From Candidatus Methanogaster sp. (GTDB lineage Archaea; Halobacteriota; Methanosarcinia; Methanosarcinales; Methanogasteraceae), in NCBI GenBank assembly GCA_003194445.1, contig PQXF01000008.1, positions 65,324 through 99,869 of the forward strand: DNA of 34,546 nt, read 5' to 3'. The notes beneath the pieces are model-generated. The model was given only the letters and a program-made list of their open reading frames with translations. It did not search any database and was not told where the DNA came from. A program made the position numbers and the translations under genes. Positions 1 through 6,929 of the stretch are shown here, one piece after another (the stretch's first letter is position 1; every line of letters begins with the position of its first letter).

Positions 1-359
1 CCTTTCTTCTTTTTCGCCGGGCTTCTCACCAGCCTCGCCTCTTTCAATACACGATCTACATACGACTTCGTGACCTCTTCACCGGTCTGGTTTTCATAAT
101 TCGCCTTGACCACGTCCGAACCGATGAAATAGCTATCTTCTTTCTCTAAGTCCGCTCTTATTCTTATAATTTGTTGTTTTGTTTCAGGCGCGTATTTTCT
201 CGAGATCCCTTTTTCCCAGCCACGGTTGTCAACCAACACATCTCTTTCATCCATCCGCACCCATTTACCTACGCTATCTTTGCTCACCAGCAGATGGCGC
301 GCTATTTTACGGTTACTCCAGCCGTTCTCGTGCAGTTCTTTTGCTTTTTTACGTTTCAA
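1..359 (-). CDS. Transposase/integrase N-terminal part, cut by window edge
   Basis: The minus-strand frame stays open from a TTG at 359 to the window edge, giving about 119 residues. It begins LKRKKAKELHENGWSNRKIA and continues as a helix-turn-helix (roughly residues 1-35, with SKDSVGKWV as the recognition-helix region). A basic, charged linker follows, ending in RSPAKKKK. This order, HTH then a second DNA-binding segment, is typical of the start of IS481/ISNCY-like transposases, whose catalytic DDE core would lie outside the window. No ATG or GTG fits: an ATG just upstream (near 380) is in another frame and stops after five codons, so TTG is the best start. The family is not certain. Sequence 360-525 looks like the non-coding end of this element plus flank and holds no gene I can support. 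Confidence 0.6.
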   Translation of the reverse strand, partial: MKRKKAKELHENGWSNRKIARHLLVSKDSVGKWVRMDERDVLVDNRGWEKGISRKYAPETKQQIIRIRADLEKEDSYFIGSDVVKANYENQTGEEVTKSYVDRVLKEARLVRSPAKKKK

Positions 360-525
360 GATTAATAATTCTTTTTCATTTTAGACACTTATTTGACACA
401 TGGGTTGTTTTACATAAGGTTTGCTTCACATATAAAGTGTCCTACTTTCATTTGAAACATAACCGCTAACCTTTCCTCAGGCTGGATTTTCACCAGCTGG
501 CGAGTATGAATTTATCTCGGCGCTC

Positions 526-757
526 CTGTAAGATCTTTGCATCAAATACTGAACGAAACAAAAACGGGATCAGTTCAGTGCAGTGGCTTCATTAGTCAGA
601 TTATGAACCCCACTTATCAGTCCAATTCTTTCACGGTGCAAGAAAAACCAGTAACAATCGGTTCAATCTAATTGGAAAGATGCTTTCGCTCCAGTACTAA
701 AATGAAACAAAAATGGGACCGATTCAGTGTGGGGTATATACATCCTTTCATCACCCT
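526..757. mobile_element. MITE-like repeat, copy A (left end missing)
   Basis: This stretch aligns almost base for base with 3573-3803, by eye around 80 percent identical. It starts at CTGTAAGATCTTTGCATCAA and ends at TTTCATCACCCTA. Copy B is longer on the left (from 3434), and the bases left of 526 do not match that part, so copy A is truncated or was overrun by the neighbouring insertion element. The element encodes nothing convincing. Inside each copy a motif of the type GAAACAAAAATGGGA-CGATTCAGT occurs twice. To its right the beta-helix coding sequence begins abruptly, so this copy removed the 5' end of that gene. Confidence 0.75.
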
Positions 758-1643
758 ACTTGGCATCTATTTGGGTTATTCGAACAACAACACCCTCTAC
801 CACAACAACCACATCAACAACACTTATCATAACGCCTACGACACCGGCACCAACCAGTGGGACTCCAGCTCCGCTGGCAACTACTACTCCGACTACAACG
901 GCACCGACCAGGACGGTGATGGCATCGGCGACACCCCGTACCCGATCCCGTGCGGCAGCAGCATCGACTACTTCCCGCTCGTGCAGCCGTGGACTCCGTC
1001 AAGTGCCACGACACCGAATTTTTGCTTGGAAGATGCATTAAGTAGAGAAACGATTTGTCTCAGTAACTATTCCAATAAAGTAGTATTGTTAGATTTCATG
1101 ACTATCTGGTGTCCGTGGTGTCAAAAAGAAGCGGACGATATCTTAGTTCCACTTCATAACCAGTATTATGCAAACGATTCAAAAGTTGTGTTCCTATCAA
1201 TCGATATTGACGATAGCACAACTCAACAGCTTCAAGCGTATGCTAAACAGCATAATATCAACTTTTCGATATTGATGCGTGGCAGAACATCAGGAGTCGC
1301 TGAAGATTACGGTATCAGGGGTGTTCCGACAACGGTGATTGTGCTCTGCAAAGGCACCGAAAGAACGATTTATAACACGTATGCCGGATATAACCCAGAT
1401 GGTCCAAATGCACTTCGCGAGTGGATCGAAGGAGCTAAGAAATCAATTCCAACCGGCGACCTCAACTCCGACGGCATCATCACCCCCGCGGACGCCGCGA
1501 TCGCGCTTGCTATCGCAGCCGGCGGGTCCGCCTCGTGCGACCCCACAGCATTCGCCGCCGCTGATGTGAGCGGCGATGACCGCGTAACATCCCTCGACGC
1601 GCTGATGATCCTGCAAGCCGCAGCCGGCACGATAGAATTATGA
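672..1643 (+). CDS. Beta-helix/thioredoxin/dockerin protein with its 5' end replaced by a MITE
   Basis: The frame opens at a TTG inside MITE copy A, and only sequence after 757 looks native. Residues ~37-105 are the last turns of a NosD-like right-handed beta helix (NNTLYHNN, GNYYSDYNGTD, a calcium-type DQDGDGIGD). Residues ~115-258 are a thioredoxin/TlpA-like domain with active site C147-P-W-C150 and the cis-proline motif GVPT (P219). Residues 262-323 are a type I dockerin with two calcium loops (GDLNSDGIITPADA, ADVSGDDRVTSLDA). No signal peptide remains, although all three domain types act outside the cell, so the present product is probably non-functional or cytoplasmic. The original was presumably an exported thiol-disulfide protein docked to a cohesin partner. 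Stop is TGA, 24 bases before the next start. Confidence 0.8.
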   Translation: MERCFRSSTKMKQKWDRFSVGYIHPFITLLGIYLGYSNNNTLYHNNHINNTYHNAYDTGTNQWDSSSAGNYYSDYNGTDQDGDGIGDTPYPIPCGSSIDYFPLVQPWTPSSATTPNFCLEDALSRETICLSNYSNKVVLLDFMTIWCPWCQKEADDILVPLHNQYYANDSKVVFLSIDIDDSTTQQLQAYAKQHNINFSILMRGRTSGVAEDYGIRGVPTTVIVLCKGTERTIYNTYAGYNPDGPNALREWIEGAKKSIPTGDLNSDGIITPADAAIALAIAAGGSASCDPTAFAAADVSGDDRVTSLDALMILQAAAGTIEL

Positions 1644-1667
1644 CCAAAAGGAAACAAGAGAAAAAAC

Positions 1668-2738
1668 ATGAAAAGAATCGAATTCCACGACAGGGAACCG
1701 GAAACAAAAGAAATTATGAACATTCTGGACTCAGAACCATCCCTGATCACCTTTATCTAGGGGCCGATAAACTCCGGAAAGACCGCACTTGTCAATCACC
1801 TGATCGACCGGCTGCCGGATGATTACAAAGTATTTTACATAAATCTGAGGGGAAGATTCATCAGTAATTACGACGATTTTATAAAAGTTCTCTTCGATGT
1901 GGAGCGCGAAGCGCGATATGAACGAATAAAAAAGTTTTTAAAGCCGGTAGCTGCTGTTCTGCCCGAAAGCTATAATGGAATCCCGATACCAAAGGACACG
2001 TTTCTGAAGTTGTTTAAGGAGAAAGAGGTGGAGGATGCGTTTGTTTACATAGAGACTGTCCTCAGGGCTTTTTATGAAAGCGGGCGGTCTCCTGTACTGA
2101 TCATCGATGAGCTGCAGGTGATCGGGGATATGAAGATCGATGGGCATCTGATCTACAAACTATTCAATTTCTTTGTGCGACTCACAAAGGAGTTGCATCT
2201 GGCACACGTCTTCGTGATCTCTTCTGATTCGCTCTTCATAGAGCGGGTTTACAGCGAGGCGATGCTCAAAGGACGGTGCAGGTATCTCTTGGTGGATGAT
2301 TTTGATTACGATACTACCGCCGCGTTTTTGAAAGGTCATGACATTACTTGCGAGGATATGCAGGTGACTTGGGAATACTGCGGTGGAAAGCCGGTCTGTC
2401 TGGTTGAACTCATAAACTCTCGAAACAGAGAAGAGAAAGCCAAAGAGATGTTTACATTCGGAACCGGTGAACTGGAAACTCGATTGAAGCTCGTTAAGGA
2501 ATTGGGAGATGAGATAATGATAGGCAGCAAGCGTTGTGATGTGCACTATGAGAAATTGGTATCTACCTTAAAGATGTTCGTAAGCAGAGAGGAGATTGGC
2601 ATGAACGAGGTGGACGAGGTCTCCAAGAGGTATCTGGTCAAAGAGAACATTCTCTTCGTGGATCCACTTACCGCGATGATGAAGCCACAATCACAGCTTG
2701 ATCTCTCTGCGATACGAAAGGTGGTGGGGATTGCGTGA
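1668..2738 (+). pseudogene. Archaeal-type P-loop ATPase with in-frame amber codon at position 31
   Basis: From ATG 1668 one frame of 357 codons runs to TGA 2736-2738, broken only by TAG at 1758-1760. Around it the protein reads SLITFI-stop-GPINSGKTALV, so the amber sits two residues before the Walker A motif GPINSGKT. Relatives in the archaeal ATPase family (PF01637 type) usually have Tyr there, one base from TAG. Walker B is VLIIDELQ (near 2095-2120), and the C-terminal half has the winged-helix character of this family. These proteins are common, poorly understood STAND-like NTPases of archaea. A product restarted downstream (for example GTG 1899) would lack the P-loop and could not bind ATP normally. 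Most likely a nonsense-mutated gene. Pyrrolysine or readthrough is possible, but TAG ends at least seven other genes here. Confidence 0.75.
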
Positions 2739-3049
2739 AGGTTTTGGTTGGCGGCTGGGCGCTGGTTGCATGGCCTGCCCGCTGCTTGCCATGACTAAAA
2801 CGATCGCGATATGGCTCAAGCGTCAGCGAGGCGACCTCGGGCAGCGACCGCCAGATCATCCCCGCGTACGTCCGCGATCGCGCTTGAGCTTTCCGATGCT
2901 ACGCTTCGTTTCGCATTCCGAATCGCAGCCGGCGGTTCCGTCTCGTGCGACGCGGCAACACTCGCCGCCGCTGACGTGAGCGGCGATGACCGCGTCACCT
3001 CCTCGGGCGCGCTCATGATCCTGCAGGCGGCGGCTGGGGCAATCAATAT
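2735..3049 (+). pseudogene. Decayed dockerin gene remnant
   Basis: The start overlaps the ATPase stop as GTGA, and GTGAAGGTTTTGGTT is almost the same as the start of the second remnant at 4027. The first frame stops after about 19 codons. Further on, GGCGACCTC at ~2830 matches the first calcium loop of the dockerin at 1459-1643 at DNA level, but indels have shifted it out of frame. The second half is in frame again and well preserved: IAAGGSVSCDAATLAAADVS then GDDRVTSSGALMILQAAAGA, with the second-loop Asp of LDAL replaced by SGAL. Compared with the intact module, the first calcium site is destroyed. No function is expected. Confidence 0.65.
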
Positions 3050-3102
3050 AGGACATAGCAAAGATATGACAATTCACAGCATACATGCAACTTGGTGAAA
3101 TC

Positions 3103-3309
3103 ATGGTAATGAGAACCCTTGAAATCCGTAAAATCCGTTTCCTGATACCCCATGACAGGATAGACTACGTTGTGAGCAGAATAAGAGAAATCAATAAAGC
3201 ACTGGAAATAACCGTGGAAGGTGATGAGGTGCAAGTTGCTGGCGATCTCCACAACACGAAGATGTGCAAAAATATTTTGAAATTGTTATGGGGTGAGAGT
3301 TATGGGTAG
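3103..3309 (+). CDS. Small hypothetical protein paired with a retropepsin-like gene
   Basis: About 68 residues, beginning MVMRTLEIRKIRF. I chose ATG 3103 because GGTGA lies four bases upstream; an in-frame ATG at 3085 and one at 3109 are alternatives. The sequence has alternating basic/hydrophobic strands and an amphipathic helix (RIDYVVSRIREINKALEITV), consistent with a compact alpha/beta fold. There are no cysteines suggesting metal binding and no membrane segment. Its stop (TAG 3307-3309) overlaps the start of the retropepsin-like gene by eight bases, so the two were co-transcribed and probably translationally coupled. I do not recognise a named family; a partner or substrate role for the protease is only inferred from the coupling. 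Confidence 0.6.
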   Translation: MVMRTLEIRKIRFLIPHDRIDYVVSRIREINKALEITVEGDEVQVAGDLHNTKMCKNILKLLWGESYG

Positions 3310-3422
3310 GCTGTACCGCGCTATCGAGGTCGCATCAGGAGATCAACATGCGTATACGGTTGGATTTATAGATACTGGTGCGGATAAAAGCGTGATGAGC
3401 AGGCGGCTGGCTGATAGCATGG

Positions 3423-3433
3423 GTATGGAACTG
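3423..3433. repeat. Left target-site duplication of MITE copy B
   Basis: GTATGGAACTG, identical to 3804-3814. It lies in the retropepsin-like gene at codons for GMEL. Because the element ends also begin with G, the true duplication may be one or two bases shorter. Confidence 0.8.
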
Positions 3434-3803
3434 GGCTGATGAAAAGACGTTCATCCAGCCCACTAGATTAATCCTATTTCTGTTCCTTTTTGTCACCCCG
3501 TCCGCAATAGACAATGGATAAGTGGCGTGCTGAATGCGGCATGTTTCACAAATATCGATGAGTGATCACATACTGTAAGATCTTTGCATCAAGTACTGAA
3601 CGAAACAAAAATGGGATCAGTTTGGTATAGTAGTTCCGTTAGTCCGATTATGAACCCCAAATATCATCCAATTCCTTCGCGGTGCAAGAAAAACCAGTGG
3701 CAGTCAGTTCAATCTACCTGGCGCGATGTTTTGTCCCAGTACCAAAACGGAACAAAAATAAGACCGATTCAGTTTGAGGTAGACGTATCTTTTCATCACC
3801 CTA
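3434..3803. mobile_element. MITE copy B, 370 bp, complete
   Basis: Flanked by perfect 11-bp direct repeats. The ends are imperfect inverted repeats: left GGCTGATGAAAAGACGT, right (reverse complement) TAGGGTGATGAAAAGATACGT. The right 231 bp match copy A at 526-757. There is no transposase gene, so the element is non-autonomous. The open frame that crosses its right half (from 3584) is not conserved between copies and looks fortuitous. The mobilising transposase is unknown; neither transposase fragment at the window edges can be linked to these ends. Confidence 0.85.
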
Positions 3804-3814
3804 GTATGGAACTG
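3804..3814. repeat. Right target-site duplication of MITE copy B
   Basis: GTATGGAACTG, identical to 3423-3433; coding of the interrupted protease resumes here in the original frame. Confidence 0.8.
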
Positions 3815-4026
3815 AAAGGTCACATCGAAATGGTTTCGGCATCAGGTCATCTGATAGTGGGGCGACAGGCAGAGGTGGGTGTGAGAACACTATCAGATGA
3901 CATGACTGCGGACATTGGGATTGGGGTGACCGATGAGTTATTCGACGATGAAATCGGTGAGAACGGCGTTGAAATGATCATCGGGCTTGATTTCTTAGAA
4001 GAGGTTAACATGAAGATTGAATTTTG

Positions 4027-4320
4027 GTGAGGGTTTTGGTTTTAGCGCATGCGCTTGTCGCTACAGCATCAGCGATGCTTCGCCACACTTCACATTCCCA
4101 TGCGGTACACCCACACACGCAACTGTGGACGGGCGGCACGCGGCTGTTAGGCGACCTCAACGGCGACGACCATATTATCCTCGCGGACGGCCGCGATCGC
4201 GCTCCGACTCGCAGCCAGCAGCACACACGACGACGCAGCCGATGTCCGCGGCGATGGGTGCGTCGCCTTCTCGGACACGCTCATGAACCTACAGGCGGCA
4301 GCCGGGCGAATTGAATTATA
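4027..4320 (+). pseudogene. Frameshifted dockerin gene remnant with signal-peptide-like start
   Basis: GTG 4027 overlaps the protease stop as GTGA. The frame reads MRVLVLAHALVATASA, which resembles a short signal peptide, then a His-rich linker, then GDLNGDDHIILADG, the first dockerin calcium loop. A one-base shift near 4190 moves the rest into another frame, where it continues as ALRLAASSTHDDAADV, GDGCVAFSDTLMNLQAAAG and RIEL-TAG (4318-4320). Correcting the shift would give a secreted miniature dockerin protein of about 97 residues. Degenerate residues in the second loop (CVAFSD for QVTSLD) argue for long decay and not a sequencing error. It is convergent with the CooC-like gene. Confidence 0.65.
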
Positions 4321-4417
4321 GGCGATCCCACCGATTCCGGGCATCCTCTAAAACAACGTTCTGAAATGTTAAAACTCCAAATTACACTTACAGGGTGGCA
4401 TAAATCGACAGGAATTG

Positions 4418-5167
4418 TCAGATCCCGATCAACTCTGCGATCCGCTCCACCTCTGCGACCGCTTCCGAGTCATCAGGCAGATCGATGAGTGGAGTTCCCA
4501 CGAGATCGTAGTCTGCAAGTGTGTCATCAAACGGAATAGTCCCCGCGATCTCGAAACCGAGTTCCGATGCATACTTCTGCAAACTCCCCCTATTTTCGGC
4601 TGTGACCTTGTTTAAGATGATATAGATCTTTTTGAATCCGAGATCGAGTTCGCCTGCAAGATCACGTATCCGCTCGGCAGTGAGAAGCCCTTTGCGCGAG
4701 CCATCGGTCACCACAAGTAGTATATCGAGGTTTCTGATGATTCTCCTGCTCAGATGCTCAAGACCTGCCGCGGTGTCGATGATCGCAAGATCGTAGTTCT
4801 TCGTAACCTTGTCCATGATGCCGCGAAGCAGGTTGTTTGCATAGCAGTAGCAGCCGGGTCCATCGGGTCTTCCCATCACAAGCAGGTCGTACTTTGGCGT
4901 CTCTGTAAGTATCTCGTATATCCTTGATTCGAGCACCAGCATCTTGTCGGCATCAGGCGGAAGACCTTCGAGTATCAACTCCCTGACATCGCCCACTGTC
5001 CTGGTAACGGTATCGCCAAGTGCGTCCGGAAGATTTGTGTCGGGATCGGCATCGACTGCAAGCAGCACACGCTCGCCGCGCACAACGTGCCTGATCAGGA
5101 GCGCGGTGACTGCTGTCTTCCCTGTTCCTCCCTTCCCTGTGATTGCGATAGTTGTTGTCACAAGCAT
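4418..5167 (-). CDS. cooC: CooC-like nickel-insertion ATPase (CODH accessory type)
   Basis: 249 residues from ATG 5167; GTG 5161 is also possible and better spaced from GAGG, and GTG 5197 is a longer alternative. This is a MinD/NifH-type P-loop ATPase: deviant Walker A GKGGTGKT (11-18), AVDADPDTNLP (switch region with the invariant Asp), Cys pair GPGCYCY (C106, C108) and DTAAGLEHLSR (131-141). The C-x-C pair is the dimer/nickel-binding signature of CooC/AcsF proteins, which insert Ni into carbon monoxide dehydrogenase or acetyl-CoA synthase. That enzyme is central to the Wood-Ljungdahl pathway in methanogens and their alkane-oxidising relatives. It lies about 40 bases downstream of aIF6 on the same strand, away from any CODH gene in this window. 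The family call is good; the exact client is inferred. Confidence 0.85.
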   Translation of the reverse strand: MLVTTTIAITGKGGTGKTAVTALLIRHVVRGERVLLAVDADPDTNLPDALGDTVTRTVGDVRELILEGLPPDADKMLVLESRIYEILTETPKYDLLVMGRPDGPGCYCYANNLLRGIMDKVTKNYDLAIIDTAAGLEHLSRRIIRNLDILLVVTDGSRKGLLTAERIRDLAGELDLGFKKIYIILNKVTAENRGSLQKYASELGFEIAGTIPFDDTLADYDLVGTPLIDLPDDSEAVAEVERIAELIGI

Positions 5168-5206
5168 ACCTCTGACATCAGGAATGCCGCCGCGCACTCC
5201 AGCGTC

Positions 5207-5866
5207 TCATAGATACCCGAGCGCGTCCTCGATTCTGCCGAGTTCATGTCCTGTGGTGTCCGCGCCTGCAAGGTACCCTGCCGAGTTTGCAAGCAACCCC
5301 GCCCCGATAAGCGGTGATCCGAAGTTGACAGTCCCGATATCGACAGGAAGACCGAACACATCCTCGAGAATCGCTATCTCAGCATCGCTTACCTGCGGAT
5401 GCACCAGAACACCTTTGTTAGTGGCGATTCCAGCCATGCCAACCGTCTTTAACCCTGCGATGGTCGCCCTCTGCACATCCACCTGCATAGTCTCCCGAAT
5501 CACCGCTACCGCCTTATCAGAGAGATGCGGGTGTACGATTGCAGCGGTGTCGTTTGCGAGAATGATGTTTCCGCAGGCGTTCATGAGGCTTGGGAGCAGC
5601 TGCACATCGCCAAGCTCCCGTAGTTCTTCGATCTCGCTTGGGTGTGCGTACTTTGAGACCACAAACCCTGTGCGGTTTCCGCACAACAGTGATCCCACGA
5701 TGAAACTCCCTGCCAGCGAAACCGGCACAATCCGAACCTGCAGCACATCCTTGATCTGTTGCGCAGCCAGGTCAGGCACACCTGCCGGAACGAATGCTAC
5801 ATCCTCGGTCACTGTGGCGAAGATGCCGAGTACGGTACTGCCATAGAGCGTCAGTTTTTGATCCAG
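5207..5866 (-). CDS. eif6: Translation initiation factor aIF6, apparent CUG start
   Basis: aIF6 binds the large ribosomal subunit and blocks premature joining with the small one. The protein has the family's repeated beta-alpha modules, with motifs such as LVHPQVSD, GTVNFGSPLIGAGLLANS and TDNA-like GNIILANDTAAIVHP. The first ATG/GTG/TTG in frame is GTG 5812 (201 residues), but homology-type sequence continues upstream: LDQKLTLYGSTVLGIFATVT, where family members begin about ten residues before the GxFA motif. The only in-frame codon that fits is CTG at 5864-5866, giving 219 residues (family about 220), with GGGGTGAG seven to eight bases upstream and a TGA five codons before it. It follows L31e in the classic archaeal order. 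Confidence 0.88.
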   Translation of the reverse strand: MDQKLTLYGSTVLGIFATVTEDVAFVPAGVPDLAAQQIKDVLQVRIVPVSLAGSFIVGSLLCGNRTGFVVSKYAHPSEIEELRELGDVQLLPSLMNACGNIILANDTAAIVHPHLSDKAVAVIRETMQVDVQRATIAGLKTVGMAGIATNKGVLVHPQVSDAEIAILEDVFGLPVDIGTVNFGSPLIGAGLLANSAGYLAGADTTGHELGRIEDALGYL

Positions 5867-5920
5867 CGCACTCTCACCCCTTCAATAAAGCTTTCAGCAC
5901 CGCACTTGACAAGACCGCAA

Positions 5921-6178
5921 TCAAGCGAGTTCCGCCTCCACAACACCATCCTCAAACCGCACAGCACGCACCCTGATACGCCTCGGCGGCTTCTCTGCGC
6001 CCCGCCTCCAGATCGCTTCATTGATCGTGCGATCCAGTTTGACGCTCTCGGAATCGGTCTTCATATGCCTCGTGAGGTACGCGCGCACTTCTTTTACTGC
6101 CCTCTTACTCCGCTTCCATCTGGCAGTCCTCTTCACAGACCGCAGCGGTATCGTATATACCTGTTCCTTTTCCATCAT
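5921..6178 (-). CDS. rpl31e: 50S ribosomal protein L31e
   Basis: 85 residues from ATG 6178 (ATG 6175 or TTG 6184 are alternatives). The sequence has the L31e pattern: VYTIPLR, then AWK-like [40 protein letters not shown], and the C-terminal strand [19 protein letters not shown]. It is a structural protein near the peptide exit tunnel of archaeal and eukaryotic large subunits. It sits 21 bases after L39e and 54 bases before the aIF6 start, all on the minus strand, as in most archaea. In many archaea ribosomal protein LX/L18a follows aIF6; here a CooC-like gene takes that place. Confidence 0.95.
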   Translation of the reverse strand: MMEKEQVYTIPLRSVKRTARWKRSKRAVKEVRAYLTRHMKTDSESVKLDRTINEAIWRRGAEKPPRRIRVRAVRFEDGVVEAELA

Positions 6179-6199
6179 ACTCAATCAATCCTTTTAGGT

Positions 6200-6352
6200 T
6201 CAATCCTTGATGCTGTTCCGCCGCCAGTGACGTCTCTTCGGATGGGTTGAAACTTTCCGATTCGTCTTCATAATTGCCCAAACGGGAACACGCTGGTTCT
6301 GATTGTGTGCCTTTGCGAGCAGTTTCTTCTGTCCTTTTGTTTTTTTGGTCAT
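6200..6352 (-). CDS. rpl39e: 50S ribosomal protein L39e
   Basis: A 50-residue protein, short enough to be missed by length cut-offs. It begins [20 protein letters not shown] and continues [14 protein letters not shown], ending in a basic [11 protein letters not shown] tail: the standard length (50-51) and pattern of L39e, a helix-rich protein lining the exit tunnel. The start ATG at 6352 is preceded by AAGTGAT, and the upstream lipoprotein ends only nine bases before it, so both are likely on one transcript. Downstream are L31e and aIF6. Confidence 0.95.
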   Translation of the reverse strand: MTKKTKGQKKLLAKAHNQNQRVPVWAIMKTNRKVSTHPKRRHWRRNSIKD

Positions 6353-6361
6353 ATAATCACT

Positions 6362-6895
6362 TCATGTCAGATGCAGGTCTGTTAGTATCTTTTCCCCTAT
6401 CAATTTATCGTTTGCATATACTTTGATCACCACACGGTATGTTCCCGCAATTGAGACTTTTCCGATTTTTGTTTCAACTTTCGCGGGCAGATTAAACTCC
6501 GCACACAATTCATGCGACGCTCCGCTCTCGATTTGATCGTCAAATTCGAGTGTGTACTCCTCGGTCTTCTCTTCGGCAGACATGCTTTTCATACCAAGGT
6601 TAACCTTCCAGTCATCCATCTTGGCAGCGGTTGCGGTCATAACGATCTTCTCTTTCGTAACGGTCTCGTTTCCATTGTTGCAGATCGTTATGGTTGCATC
6701 AGAGGGAACTCCGAGTTTCAGCTGGGATGTGTCGATCGATTTGACATAGGGACGCTGTGGCGGCACCCATGGACCAGTTGGTTTCTTTTCGGACGGTTTA
6801 TCGCCGCCGATGCAGCCGAACGCAGAACATACTATGGTAAGTGTGATAATAATTGCGGCTATGTTTCTTCCCGTGATCTTATTGTTTTTTTTCAT
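6362..6895 (-). CDS. Predicted secreted lipoprotein, family not recognised
   Basis: 177 residues. Residues 1-27 form a signal peptide (basic KKNNK, hydrophobic IAAIIITLTIVCSAFG) followed by a lipobox-like cysteine (GCIGGDKP). A Pro/Lys-rich linker with WVPPQRP follows. The remainder (~50-177) is beta-rich, with alternating strands such as DATITICNNGNETVTKEKIVM and IAGTYRVVIKVYAN, which suggests one immunoglobulin-like (CARDB or transglutaminase-accessory style) domain binding at the outer face of the membrane. GGGGTGATG lies upstream of the ATG. It is the first gene of the transcription unit leading into L39e-L31e-aIF6, an odd partner for ribosomal proteins. I see no enzyme motif. Confidence 0.7.
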   Translation of the reverse strand: MKKNNKITGRNIAAIIITLTIVCSAFGCIGGDKPSEKKPTGPWVPPQRPYVKSIDTSQLKLGVPSDATITICNNGNETVTKEKIVMTATAAKMDDWKVNLGMKSMSAEEKTEEYTLEFDDQIESGASHELCAEFNLPAKVETKIGKVSIAGTYRVVIKVYANDKLIGEKILTDLHLT

Positions 6896-6929
6896 AATTG
6901 CTATACATCACCCCATCATATAAATCATG

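Larger units (their letters stand above)
3302..4030 (+). pseudogene. Retropepsin-like aspartic protease gene split by a MITE
   Basis: Part one (3302-3439) encodes MGRLYRAIEV, then the catalytic motif FIDTGADKS (D24-T25-G26), and stops at GGC-TGA inside the inserted element. Part two resumes in frame at ATG 3806: MELKGHIEMVSASGHLIVG, ending with MIIGLDFLEE, the hydrophobic-Gly-x-Asp/Asn loop that closes retropepsin folds, and TGA 4028-4030. Deleting 3434-3814 (element plus one target-duplication copy) restores one 115-residue protein of normal length for a single-domain archaeal aspartyl protease, which would act as a dimer. The ATG at 3806 may still start a fragment, but it lacks the catalytic Asp. 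The gene is therefore inactivated, apparently recently, as both halves are otherwise intact. Confidence 0.85.

Noticed and set aside
1758..1760. Amber codon in the ATPase gene as encoded pyrrolysine
   Set aside because: TAG serves as the normal stop of several confident genes here (CfbC-like, subtilase, beta-helix protein, 20402 gene, Tfx, TreT-like, 3309), and Tyr in this position is not a known pyrrolysine site. Kept only as a remote option.
3434..3803. MITE copy B as a small RNA gene
   Set aside because: Perfect target duplications and inverted ends, plus interruption of a gene, fit transposition better than a resident RNA gene.
3584..3805. N-terminal extension of the second protease half
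   Set aside because: This part lies inside MITE copy B and is not conserved as protein in copy A; coding resumes only at 3806.
4944..5846. Long plus-strand open frame of about 300 codons
   Set aside because: It runs antisense over the CooC-like and aIF6 genes, has Ser/Thr/Pro/Arg-rich composition from GC-biased codon shadows, and shows no domain.
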